Assembly (NCBI GenBank): GCA_020832085.1 | Contig: JAFIFJ010000145.1 | Span: 1 to 34,930, forward strand | DNA from: Gammaproteobacteria bacterium | Lineage (GTDB): Bacteria > Pseudomonadota > Gammaproteobacteria > Pseudomonadales > Azotimanducaceae | Length of the DNA: 34,930 bases | Direction: 5' to 3' | Shown: positions 18,665 to 26,800 of the stretch, one piece after another | How positions within the stretch are numbered: the stretch's first letter is position 1 | Layout: every line of letters begins with the position of its first letter | Program-made: the position numbers and the translations under genes | The notes under the pieces: generated by a model | What the model was told of the DNA's origin: nothing | Databases searched by the model: none | Seen by the model: only the letters and a program-made list of their open reading frames with translations

Positions 18665-19278
18665 TCGCTCTCACTCCTTTCGTAACGGCTCTGCTAGCTG
18701 CTTAGCGGCGTCACGAAGGCGCGCCGCATCGTCAGGGGAACATAAAGCCTCGGCTGGGTAGTTAAAGTGCGGCGATTTTACGCAATCTGCATCCCGCTGC
18801 AAGGGTCCACTGAGCTGTTTTCATCTGCCGCAGCTGCACCGTTCGTCGGTCCGCGAAGGGCGCAGGCCAGCTCTGAATACCGGGTGGCGCCTGCAACCCA
18901 TGCAGCAAGCGACCTTCCCGGGCCGCAGCCGGTGCCAGGAAAGGCAAGAGAATCGAGGGCTTAGGCAGTCGGTGCTGGGGGCGGGCCCAGAGTGGGTCGA
19001 CTATGGCCCTTGCTCCCATGGGCCGCGTGTTTCCGAGCCGGAATCAACTTGTCCATTTGAACTCCCCGCTGGCATGGCTAAGATGTCCATCCTCCAGCCA
19101 GGTGCGGACTGCCCAGCTCAACCCTGGGTCAGTGAACTCCACGCAGTCTTTGGCGGAGGCGAACCCAAGGCATGCCTGCCCGCTGTCGTTGCGACAGACC
19201 GGGGAGCATTTGCCTTCGGTTCGGTCGATGGAGTCAGGTTGCAGTATCGAGTTCTGCAGTTCATGGGGGGCGGGCGCG
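18665..19278. other. Divergent intergenic region between speD and dusB, no clear gene
   Basis: About 610 bases separate the minus-strand polyamine operon from dusB. Several open frames cross it but none resembles a known family or shows convincing coding character. An 81-residue minus-strand frame at 19044-19289 is the best of them and is unrecognised. The sequence is slightly less GC-rich than flanking genes. A 6-bp perfect hairpin CTGTCG-TTG-CGACAG lies at 19193-19207. The region may hold remnants left by the rearrangement that placed the polyamine block here. Confidence 0.5.
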
Positions 19279-20424
19279 TTGATCATCACTGGGGCCAGTT
19301 ACCGAAATGCCACCGGTGCACCGGCAGCCTCGACCTCTGGCCCGGCGTTCGCCGCGGCACCTGCGGCCATCCCGCTGCGCATCGGCGCTCACACGCTTCG
19401 CAATCGCGTTGTCCTCGCGCCCATGGCCGGGGTTACCGACCTGCCCTTCCGCAGTCTTTGCTGGCGCCTCGGCGCAGGCATGGTGGTGGCGGAGATGGTG
19501 TCCGCGGATCCTTCCCTGCGTGAGACCCGAAAGTCCCGGCTGCGCCGCGCCCATGGGGATGAGTCCGGACCGCGCAGCGTGCAGATCGCTGGCGCGGATC
19601 CGTTGATGATGGCCGATGCCGCGCGCTACAACCGTGACCAGGGCGCGGAGATTATCGACATCAACATGGGCTGCCCGGCCAAGAAGGTCTGCCAGCGCGC
19701 CGCAGGCTCTGCGCTGCTCAGGGACGAGCGCCTCGTGGCGCGCATCCTGCGGGCGGTGGTGGAAGCGGTTGACGTGCCGGTGACCCTGAAGATCAGGACG
19801 GGCTGGTCCCCGGAAGAACGCAACGGCGTGACGGTGGCCCGGATTGCCGAACAGTCGGGGATCGCAGCCCTTGCGGTGCATGGCCGTACCCGCGCCGACC
19901 GTTTCAACGGCGCAGCGGAGTTCGCCACCGTGGCCGCCATTGTCGCTGCGGTGGGCATTCCGGTGCTGGCCAACGGCGACATCGACAGCCCGGAACGGGC
20001 GGCGGCCGTCCTCGCGGAAACCGGAGCAGCAGGCGTCATGGTGGGGCGGGCGGCGCAGGGGCGGCCCTGGCTGTGCGGTCAGATCGCGGCCTGGTTGGAG
20101 CAAGGGGTTCGCCTGCCCGATCCGGATGCGGCGAGCCGGCTGCGGCTGATGCGGCAGCATGTGACAGCGCTGCATGACTTTCACGGGGTCCTGCGTGGTG
20201 TGCGCATCGCCCGTAAGCATGTGGGTTGGTATGTGCAGGCACGAGGCATGGACGCGGATCGTCTCCGGAGTTTTATCCGCGACTTCAATCGGATCGAGGA
20301 TGGTGCGGCTCAGCTTGCGAGTCTCGAAGAACTGCACCGGTTTGGGGAGGGGTTGCCCGCCGAGCGGAGCAACTCGACTCGAGGGGATGCTTCCTGGTCG
20401 CGGACCGCGACCGAGGCAGCGTGA
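19279..20424 (+). CDS. dusB: tRNA-dihydrouridine synthase B
   Basis: This flavoenzyme reduces uridine to dihydrouridine in tRNA. The family opening LRNRVVLAPMAGVTDLPFRSL, the INMGCPAKKVCQRAAGSALL block with the catalytic Cys, VTLKIRTGW, ALAVHGRTRADRFNG, VLANGDI and GVMVGRAAQGRPW are all present. The start is unclear: no ATG or GTG lies near the expected N-terminus. TTG 19279, behind a GGGGGGCGGG stretch, is the closest candidate and gives 381 residues. This would add about 30 residues before the conserved core; the C-terminus also runs about 25 residues past it. It is followed 15 bases later by fis, the conserved dusB-fis operon. Confidence 0.9.
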   Translation: MIITGASYRNATGAPAASTSGPAFAAAPAAIPLRIGAHTLRNRVVLAPMAGVTDLPFRSLCWRLGAGMVVAEMVSADPSLRETRKSRLRRAHGDESGPRSVQIAGADPLMMADAARYNRDQGAEIIDINMGCPAKKVCQRAAGSALLRDERLVARILRAVVEAVDVPVTLKIRTGWSPEERNGVTVARIAEQSGIAALAVHGRTRADRFNGAAEFATVAAIVAAVGIPVLANGDIDSPERAAAVLAETGAAGVMVGRAAQGRPWLCGQIAAWLEQGVRLPDPDAASRLRLMRQHVTALHDFHGVLRGVRIARKHVGWYVQARGMDADRLRSFIRDFNRIEDGAAQLASLEELHRFGEGLPAERSNSTRGDASWSRTATEAA

Positions 20425-20439
20425 AGGGTTGGATGGCAA

Positions 20440-20766
20440 GTGAACGATAGTCGATACAATGCAGCCGGGACCGCTGGGGCAGGCCGGCGTGACGCCACGG
20501 CCGCGATTGCGCCTCTGGCGCAGCCGGAGAGTCCCGCTGAACCGCTTCGGGTCTGTGTCGAGCGTGCGCTGGAGGCCTACTTCGCGCGCCTCGACGGGGA
20601 GACCGCCAAGGACCTCTACAGTATGGTGCTCGCGGAGATGGAAGCGCCCCTGTTGGAGACGGTCATGCGACATGCCGAAGGCAATCAGTGCCAGGCCGCT
20701 GCCATGCTGGGCATCAACCGCGGCACGCTGCGCAAGAAACTGAAACAATACGACCTTCTGGGGTGA
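20440..20766 (+). CDS. fis: Nucleoid-associated DNA-bending protein Fis
   Basis: This 108-residue protein begins at GTG. The C-terminal helix-turn-helix [28 protein letters not shown] is nearly that of E. coli Fis, and the helix [10 protein letters not shown] precedes it. The middle region [23 protein letters not shown] matches the dimerisation helices. The N-terminus is longer and more Ala-rich than the E. coli beta-hairpin arm, though total length is only ten residues greater. Fis regulates rRNA, growth-phase genes and site-specific recombination. It is co-transcribed with dusB. Confidence 0.95.
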   Translation: MNDSRYNAAGTAGAGRRDATAAIAPLAQPESPAEPLRVCVERALEAYFARLDGETAKDLYSMVLAEMEAPLLETVMRHAEGNQCQAAAMLGINRGTLRKKLKQYDLLG

Positions 20767-20884
20767 GTTGTGGCCCGTGGCGTCCCCTTCCGGCCAGTCG
20801 GTTCCGGATGGCGGATGCCAGTCACGCGTTCCCCACGGCTCCAACCTCCTTTGATCACGTCATTGCCAAGGAATCCATACGCTG

Positions 20885-22516
20885 ATGAATGACGGGCAGA
20901 TCCGGGTGCGTCGCGCCCTGCTTTCCGTGAGTGACAAACGTGGACTCGAAGCCTTCGGCCGCGGACTCGCCGCGGCCGGGGTGACCCTGCTGTCCACGGG
21001 TGGCACCTGCACCGAGCTGCGCAATGCCGGTCTCGAAGTCACCGAGATTTCCGCCCACACGGGTTTTCCGGAAATGATGGCGGGTCGGGTCAAGACCCTG
21101 CACCCGAAGGTTCACGGCGGCCTGCTCGGGCGGGAAGATGGCGCCGGTGGTGGACCCGATGCCGAGGTGATGGCTGAACACGACATCCCGCCCATCGATC
21201 TGCTGGTTGTGAATCTCTACCCCTTCGAAGCCGCCGTGGCAGACCCGGCCTGCTCCTTGGAGCAGGCCATCGAGAACATCGACATCGGTGGGCCGGCCAT
21301 GGTCCGCTCAGCGGCCAAGAATCATGCCCGGGTCCTGGTGGTCACCGACCCCCTGGACTACCCCCGGGTGCTCGAGGAACTGGCCGCCCACGACGGCTGT
21401 ACGAGGCAGGCCCTGCGGAGCCAGCTGGCTGCCCGGGCGTTCTCGCACACCGCGAGTTATGACGGTGCCATTGCCAACTGGCTCGGGTCGCGGCTCGATG
21501 CCGGCGAATTGGGGCGGGATGAGGCAGGGCAGACCGAAGTTGGGCTGCCAGCGCTGCCACCCCGCCTGCACCTGACCTGGGAGGGCGGGCAAGCCCTGCG
21601 CTATGGGGAAAACCCCCACCAGCGGGCGGCCTTCTATCGCCAGCGCCAAACCCGGGAAGGCGACGGAACCTTGGGCGGTGCCGTGCAACTGCACGGCAAG
21701 GCCCTGTCCTACAACAACATTGCCGACACCGACGCGGCCCTGGAGTGTGTGCGCAGTTTTGCAGCGCCCGCCTGCGTCATCGTCAAACACGCCAACCCCT
21801 GTGGCGTTGCCGTGGCTGCCGATATCGGCGCTGCCTATGACGCTGCCTTCGCCACGGATCCCACTTCGGCCTTTGGCGGCATCATCGCCTTCAACCGGGA
21901 ACTCGATGCCGCCACGGCGGCCAGGATCGTCGATCGGCAGTTCGTGGAGGTGATCATCGCACCGACGGTCACCGCTGCCGCCCGGGAGGCGGTGGCGGTG
22001 AAGAAGAACGTGCGTCTGCTGGCCTGCGGCCCCATCGCGGCGGCTGCGGCAGGGTTCGCTCTGCATCAGGTCAGTGGTGGCCTGCTGCTGCAGGACCCGG
22101 ACCTCGGCGACATGGCGGCGGATGCCCCGCGGGTGGTGACCCGTCGTGCGCCGGGTCCTGAGGAGGAGGCTGATCTGCGGTTCGCCTGGATGGTGGCCAA
22201 GTACGTGAAGTCCAACGCGATCGTCTATGCCCGGGATCAGCGCACCATCGGCGTCGGCGCGGGACAGATGAGCCGCGTCTACAGCGCCCGCATCGCCGGC
22301 ATCAAGGCAGCGGACGAGGGGCTCGAAGTGAAGGGCGCCGTGATGGCCTCGGATGCCTTCTTTCCATTCCGCGACGGCATCGATGCGGCCGCCGAGGCGG
22401 GCATTACCGCCGTGATCCAACCGGGTGGTTCGATCCGCGACGAGGAAGTGATTGCGGCGGCGGACGAGGCAGGCATGGCCATGCTGTTCACGGGCATGCG
22501 GCACTTTCGCCACTGA
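20885..22516 (+). CDS. purH: Bifunctional AICAR transformylase / IMP cyclohydrolase
   Basis: This 543-residue enzyme does the last two steps of IMP synthesis. The N-terminal cyclohydrolase domain shows [42 protein letters not shown] and [11 protein letters not shown]. The C-terminal transformylase has [37 protein letters not shown] with the catalytic Lys-His, [20 protein letters not shown] and the [12 protein letters not shown] end. Length matches E. coli PurH (529). ATG 20885 has AAGGAAT about eleven bases upstream. purD follows, as is usual, but a REPIN-like inverted repeat separates the two. Confidence 0.97.
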   Translation: MNDGQIRVRRALLSVSDKRGLEAFGRGLAAAGVTLLSTGGTCTELRNAGLEVTEISAHTGFPEMMAGRVKTLHPKVHGGLLGREDGAGGGPDAEVMAEHDIPPIDLLVVNLYPFEAAVADPACSLEQAIENIDIGGPAMVRSAAKNHARVLVVTDPLDYPRVLEELAAHDGCTRQALRSQLAARAFSHTASYDGAIANWLGSRLDAGELGRDEAGQTEVGLPALPPRLHLTWEGGQALRYGENPHQRAAFYRQRQTREGDGTLGGAVQLHGKALSYNNIADTDAALECVRSFAAPACVIVKHANPCGVAVAADIGAAYDAAFATDPTSAFGGIIAFNRELDAATAARIVDRQFVEVIIAPTVTAAAREAVAVKKNVRLLACGPIAAAAAGFALHQVSGGLLLQDPDLGDMAADAPRVVTRRAPGPEEEADLRFAWMVAKYVKSNAIVYARDQRTIGVGAGQMSRVYSARIAGIKAADEGLEVKGAVMASDAFFPFRDGIDAAAEAGITAVIQPGGSIRDEEVIAAADEAGMAMLFTGMRHFRH

Positions 22517-22532
22517 CTGCCGTACAAGGCCT

Positions 22533-22608
22533 GTGGCAGCGGCTTCAGCCGCGCATGGCCCCTGGGGCTTTGACGTTGCAGGGAACTGGCGGCTGAAGCC
22601 GCTGCCAC
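22533..22608. repeat. REPIN-like inverted pair of REP sequences
   Basis: GTGGCAGCGGCTTCAGCCGC (22533-22552) and its exact reverse complement (22589-22608) face each other across a 36-base spacer. Each arm has the GTGG head and its own palindrome GCGGCT-TC-AGCCGC, which is the anatomy of a REP sequence. Two REPs in opposite orientation form a REPIN, mobilised by RAYT (TnpA-REP) transposases elsewhere in a genome. In the purH-purD message it would form a 20-bp stem that could shield purH mRNA or reduce read-through into purD. Confidence 0.85.
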
Positions 22609-22645
22609 GGGAAGTCATCCTCAATTCGGCTGATGAGACTGTGTG

Positions 22646-23941
22646 ATGAAAGTATTGGTAGTCGGTGGCGGCGGCCGGGAACATGCCCTGGCCTGGAAGC
22701 TGGCCTCCTGCGTCAGCGTGGAAGCCGTGTACGTGGCTCCTGGCAACGCGGGTACGGCCCGTGAACCGGGGGTGGAGAACATTGCCATTGCCGCCTCGGA
22801 CATCGAGGGGCTGGCCGATTTCGCCGCGGAACGCGGGATCGATCTCACCGTGGTGGGGCCGGAGGCGCCGCTGGTGGCCGGCATCGTCGACCGCTTCGCT
22901 GCCCGTGGCCTGACCTGTTTCGGACCGAGCGCAGCGGCTGCCCAGCTCGAAGGATCCAAGGCCTTCAGCAAGGACTTTCTGGCCCGCCACGGCATTCCCA
23001 CCGCGGCGTATGCCACCTTCGAGGATCTGGCGGCGGCCGAAGCCTATATCAGGAAGCAGGGTGCCCCGATCGTGGTCAAGGCCGATGGTCTGGCTGCGGG
23101 CAAGGGTGTGGTCGTGGCTGCAACCGAGCAGGAGGCGCTGGCCGCCGTTCGGGACATGCTGGCTGGCAACGCCTTCGGCAGCGCTGGCCACCGGGTGGTG
23201 GTCGAGGAGTTCATGGCGGGTGAGGAGGCGAGTTTCATCGTCGTCGCTGACGGGGAGCGCTTCCTGCCCTTTGCCACGTCCCAGGATCACAAGCGCCGCG
23301 ACGAGGGCGATCTTGGCCCCAACACCGGTGGCATGGGCGCCTACTCGCCGGCACCCGTGGTGACGGCCGCCGTGCATCAGCGCGTCATCGATGAAGTGAT
23401 CCGCCCCACCATTGCCGGCATGGCCGCCGATGGGCATCCCTACCGCGGCTTCCTCTATGCGGGCCTCATGATCGATGCCGAAGGCCGGCCACGGGTGGTG
23501 GAGTTCAACTGCCGCTTCGGGGACCCGGAGGCCCAGCCCGTGCTGGCGCGCCTGCGCTCGGATTTGGCCGATATCTGTCTGCAGGCCGCCTCGGGAAGGC
23601 TCACCGAAGAACCGCTCGTATTCGACGACCGGACCGCGCTGGGTGTCGTCATGGCCGCCGGCGGTTATCCGCTGGACTACCGCAAGGGCGATGTCATCGA
23701 GGGCTTCGGCCACAGGGACGATGACGTTCTGGTATTTCATGCAGGGACCCGGCTGGAGAACGGGCAGGTCACCACCGACGGTGGTCGCGTGCTCTGTGTC
23801 GTCGGCCTCGGCGACAGCGTGACCGCAGCGGCCGAGCGCGCCTACGCTGTCACCGGGCAGATCCACTGGCGGGACTGCTACTTCCGCCGTGACATCGGCC
23901 ACCGCGCCATCGCCCGGGAGCGGGAGCACACGAAGAGCTGA
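22646..23941 (+). CDS. purD: Phosphoribosylamine-glycine ligase
   Basis: This 431-residue ATP-grasp enzyme makes glycinamide ribonucleotide in purine synthesis. Family marks are [46 protein letters not shown], the ATP-binding [53 protein letters not shown] (described here in parts), and [13 protein letters not shown]. Length equals the family norm. ATG 22646 is chosen because it gives the canonical N-terminus; a GTG lies just before it. The ribosome site is weak. It is probably in one unit with purH, modified by the intervening inverted repeat. Confidence 0.96.
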   Translation: MKVLVVGGGGREHALAWKLASCVSVEAVYVAPGNAGTAREPGVENIAIAASDIEGLADFAAERGIDLTVVGPEAPLVAGIVDRFAARGLTCFGPSAAAAQLEGSKAFSKDFLARHGIPTAAYATFEDLAAAEAYIRKQGAPIVVKADGLAAGKGVVVAATEQEALAAVRDMLAGNAFGSAGHRVVVEEFMAGEEASFIVVADGERFLPFATSQDHKRRDEGDLGPNTGGMGAYSPAPVVTAAVHQRVIDEVIRPTIAGMAADGHPYRGFLYAGLMIDAEGRPRVVEFNCRFGDPEAQPVLARLRSDLADICLQAASGRLTEEPLVFDDRTALGVVMAAGGYPLDYRKGDVIEGFGHRDDDVLVFHAGTRLENGQVTTDGGRVLCVVGLGDSVTAAAERAYAVTGQIHWRDCYFRRDIGHRAIAREREHTKS

Positions 23942-24077
23942 AGTGGGTGGCAACCCGCGGGGGGGGCTGCCATCAGTCCAGGTCGTTCTGATCGGCGCCC
24001 TGCGCTGCGGGAGCTCTCGCTTGATCGAAGACATTGTGTCTCGGGTTGGGTAGCACGGGTCCTTGGGGCTGTACCCA

Positions 24078-24107
24078 ATCGGGATCGGGATCGGGATCGG
24101 GATCGGG
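24078..24107. repeat. (ATCGGG)5 tandem repeat
   Basis: Five perfect copies of the hexamer ATCGGG stand 24 bases before the longer GATACC/GATAGC array. The two arrays have different units but the same six-base period. Confidence 0.9.
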
Positions 24108-24125
24108 TTTCGAGTTTCCGGTTGC

Positions 24126-24263
24126 GATTTCGATACCGATAGCGATACCGATAGCGATAGCGATACCGATAGCGATACCGATAGCGATACCGATAGCGAT
24201 ACCGATAGCGATACCGATAGCGATCCCGATAGCGATACCGATAGCGAGGGCGAGGGCGAGGGA
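24126..24263. repeat. GATACC/GATAGC hexanucleotide array
   Basis: After an opening GATTTC, nineteen hexamers run from 24132 to 24245. Most alternate GATACC and GATAGC, with one doubled GATAGC and one variant GATCCC. Two GAGGGC units and a GAGGGA follow, then TGAGGGATGAGGG. The alternation suggests expansion as a 12-base unit. The same hexamers occur inside prmA at 14593-14622. Confidence 0.9.
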
Positions 24264-24321
24264 TGAGGGATGAGGGAGTCAGACTCCGGCCGGTGGATGC
24301 GGAGCGACGCTTTGTGAAGGT

Positions 24322-26601
24322 TTACTTCTGGGTGTGGCGGAATTCGCCGTTCCAGTCGGGGCCGAGGTCCTGGTTGCGCAACTCGTCGATGCGGCCGCGG
24401 TAGATCCGGTACAGGATGCAGTCCGGTTCTGCTTCCAGCAGGCGGTCGAAGGCTGCAGCGGCCCGGTCCCAGTCCCTTTCCGCGTACATCCAGTACGCGC
24501 CGTGGTAGCGCAGCAATCGACTCTCGAGCTCCGGCGTGGCATCTGCGGTCCGGCAGATGGGTTCATAGAGGCGCACGGTCTGCTCCCGTCCCTTCACGGC
24601 CACCCGGTCGATGAAGCGGAACAGGTAACCCTCCAACTCGTCCCGGGTCTGCTCGCCCACCAGGATGCGAACACCATAGTGGCGGGTCAGGCTCTCGATC
24701 CGTGAGCCCAGATTCACCGCATCGCCGAGTACCGTATAGGCGCGGCGGAAGTCCGAACCCATGTCGCCCACGTTCATCAGGCCAGTGTTGATGCCCAGGC
24801 CCATGTCCACCAGCGGCAGGCCGCGGCTGGCCAGCAGGGCGTTGATGCGCTCGAGGGTCGGCTCGAAGGCCAGGGCAGCATCGAGGGCGTGTTCCCGGTG
24901 GCGGGCATCCACCAGCGGTGCGTTCCAGAACGCCATGATCATGTCGCCGACGTATTTGTCGATGGTGCCCTGATGATCGAGCAGGGTCTGGGTGACCGGG
25001 CTGAACAGCTCGTTGAGGATCTGCTTGAGTTCCTGCGCCGAGCGCCCTTCGGACAGCGCCGTGAATCCCTTGATATCACCGAAGAGAACGGTCATCACCC
25101 GGCTCTCGCCGTCCAGCGAGATGCTGGCGCCGCGCTCGATCATGCGTTCGATGTGGGCGGGGGGAACGTACTGGTCGAACATGCCCCGCAGTTCCCGCCT
25201 GCGGCTGGACTCCTGGAGATAGCCGAGGATCAGGTTGGTGACGGTGACGCCTGCCAGCAGCAGCAGCGGGCTGGTCAGGGGCAGGTCGAGGGCATAGCGG
25301 GTCCAGGCGACGGTACAGATCGCGACCCACAGTGCGCCCAGGGCGGCTGCCATGACCGTCAGCAGCAGTGCACCCATCAGCGGCATCAGCAGACTCAGGA
25401 GCAGACCCGTTGCCAGCAGACCGAGTGCGGTCATCTCCAGTTTGAGAACCGGCTCCCGGGGAAACGCAGGGCGGGTGCTGCGGGTCGCGGCCTCGAGCAG
25501 GGCGTGCACCAGGGTGGCGTGTACTTCGACTCCCGGATACACCCGGTCCAGGGGTGTGCTGCGCAGATCGGCGAGACCGATGGCCGAGGTGCCGATGAGA
25601 ACCACGGCGTCGGCCAGCGAAGCCTGCTGTTCGGCTGCCAGCCTGCCCTGAAGGACGTCGGCTGCGGAGAGGTAGGGGAAGGTCTTCGCGGGACCTCGGA
25701 AGGGCACCAGCACCCCCCCGTGGCGATCCAGGGGAATGCGTATGGAGCCGTCCAGAACCAAAGCGGCAGGGCTCAGCAGGGCGCCCTGGCGAGTCATTTC
25801 GATCTCGAACTGATCGATGAGGAGATAGCGGCGGGCGGCTTCCAGGGCCAACGACGGCACCAGGACGTCGCCCACCTGTACCAGCAGTGGTGCGCGGCGA
25901 ATGACCCCATCTAGGGCGTCCGGGAGAGTGATGATGTGGCCGATGCCGACATGGTCAGCGAGCTCGTGGCCGGCAATGTCGGCAATGACGGAAGTCCAGG
26001 AGCTGAATTTGTAGAAGCTGTTGCTGCCCGCCTGCTCGGGGGACAGGGTCAGAATGCCGGGGGGTGCGACGCCTCGAGGCCTTTCGTTGCCGCCGAGGAA
26101 GCTGCCAAACACCACATCGGTGGCGGCAGCATCGGCCACCAGACGGGCCAGGCGTCGATCGCCGGAAAACTGTTCTGCGTGGTCCTTGAGCTCGGTGAGG
26201 GTGGGCGCAGACAGGGTGCCCGGGGCGACATCGACGATGCGCGCGACGGGATTGATCTCCGGCTCGGCGAACACCATATCCAGGGCCACCACCGCGGCTC
26301 CCGCCTCCATGATCCTTTCGATCAGTCGGGCTGTGGTGGCCCGTGGCCAGGGGAACTGGCCGATGCGCTCGAGACTGGCCTCGTCTAGATCGACGATCAC
26401 CACGGGCTGCTTCAGGTCGGGGAAAGCTGGCGTCAGCGCCCGCAGGCGCAGGTCGTAGGCGATGGCCTCCAGTGAACGCGCGAGCGCGCCGATCTGCGGC
26501 ACCACGGCATCGGTGCGGGCGTTGAGCTCCAGCATGACCACCAGCAGCGTGACCACCCCTGAAACGATGACTGCGGTCAGTCGGCGGCGCAGGCGGGGCA
26601 A
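24322..26601 (-). CDS. CHASE2-domain adenylate cyclase
   Basis: This 759-residue membrane sensor-cyclase starts at TTG with TAGGAG six bases upstream. A membrane helix near residues 8-25 leads to an extracytoplasmic CHASE2 domain (about 35-370; VVIVDLDEASLERIGQFPWPR, ALDMVFAEP, FRGPAKTFPYLSAADVL, VVLIGTSAIGLADLRSTPLD). Two or three further helices follow (about 390-470), then a class III cyclase domain. Metal-binding Asp509 (LFGDIKGFT) and Asp553 (DKYVGD), purine-site Lys549, and YTVLGDAVNLGSRIE suggest ATP as substrate. The C-terminus has a TPR-like helical tail. CHASE2 binds unknown signals. The gene is divergent from the Slam/FecR operon; CHASE2 cyclases often neighbour FecR-domain proteins, so shared signalling is plausible. 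Confidence 0.92.
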   Translation of the reverse strand: MPRLRRRLTAVIVSGVVTLLVVMLELNARTDAVVPQIGALARSLEAIAYDLRLRALTPAFPDLKQPVVIVDLDEASLERIGQFPWPRATTARLIERIMEAGAAVVALDMVFAEPEINPVARIVDVAPGTLSAPTLTELKDHAEQFSGDRRLARLVADAAATDVVFGSFLGGNERPRGVAPPGILTLSPEQAGSNSFYKFSSWTSVIADIAGHELADHVGIGHIITLPDALDGVIRRAPLLVQVGDVLVPSLALEAARRYLLIDQFEIEMTRQGALLSPAALVLDGSIRIPLDRHGGVLVPFRGPAKTFPYLSAADVLQGRLAAEQQASLADAVVLIGTSAIGLADLRSTPLDRVYPGVEVHATLVHALLEAATRSTRPAFPREPVLKLEMTALGLLATGLLLSLLMPLMGALLLTVMAAALGALWVAICTVAWTRYALDLPLTSPLLLLAGVTVTNLILGYLQESSRRRELRGMFDQYVPPAHIERMIERGASISLDGESRVMTVLFGDIKGFTALSEGRSAQELKQILNELFSPVTQTLLDHQGTIDKYVGDMIMAFWNAPLVDARHREHALDAALAFEPTLERINALLASRGLPLVDMGLGINTGLMNVGDMGSDFRRAYTVLGDAVNLGSRIESLTRHYGVRILVGEQTRDELEGYLFRFIDRVAVKGREQTVRLYEPICRTADATPELESRLLRYHGAYWMYAERDWDRAAAAFDRLLEAEPDCILYRIYRGRIDELRNQDLGPDWNGEFRHTQK

Positions 26602-26756
26602 GCCGATCTCCTATCCGGGGCAAACGTCTGGCAGGGGTTGGAGCATAGTGGCGCCGTTGTTCGGGGAGAAGAGCCGTGACCGCCCGTAGGGTGCCCGGGG
26701 CCAGCCATCGGGACGGCTGTCAGGGGCGGCGGACGGCGATGCACAAAGTGGTAACA

Positions 26757-26769
26757 TCAACTGTTGACA
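26757..26769. promoter_or_regulatory. Palindrome overlapping a TTGACA-like box before the Slam-like gene
   Basis: TCAAC-T-GTTGA (26757-26767) is a perfect 11-base palindrome that overlaps TTGACA (26764-26769), a consensus -35 hexamer. No good -10 sits 16-18 bases downstream, so the promoter is incomplete by standard sigma-70 rules. It lies in the 199-base divergent gap between the cyclase and the Slam-like gene, about 30 bases before the latter's start. Confidence 0.3.
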
Positions 26770-26800
26770 ATCCATTGACGGTCGCTGGGAGCGTCCGGTC

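Larger units (their letters stand above)
23942..24321. other. Convergent intergenic region with hexanucleotide arrays
   Basis: About 380 bases lie between the ends of purD and the CHASE2 cyclase gene. Apart from the repeats described separately I see no gene. The arrays keep several frames open (for example a 67-residue Asp-Thr-Asp-Ser run from 24063) but nothing suggests translation. No clear bidirectional terminator is seen. Confidence 0.7.

Noticed and set aside
19044..19289. 81-residue minus-strand frame between speD and dusB
   Set aside because: It has no convincing ribosome site and no family resemblance, and it overlaps the probable dusB start. It is mentioned in the intergenic entry but not called as a gene.
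21308..24034. 908-residue open frame on the minus strand opposite purH and purD
   Set aside because: The plus strand has two full-length purine enzymes. The minus translation is low-complexity with no domain pattern.
24132..24245. Possible CRISPR array
   Set aside because: The units are contiguous hexamers with no spacers of unique sequence and no cas genes nearby.
24063..24266. 67-residue open frame of Asp-Thr-Asp-Ser repeats in the hexamer array
   Set aside because: A period-six repeat without stops keeps several frames open by default. There is no ribosome site or recognisable start, so I treat it as DNA repeat only.
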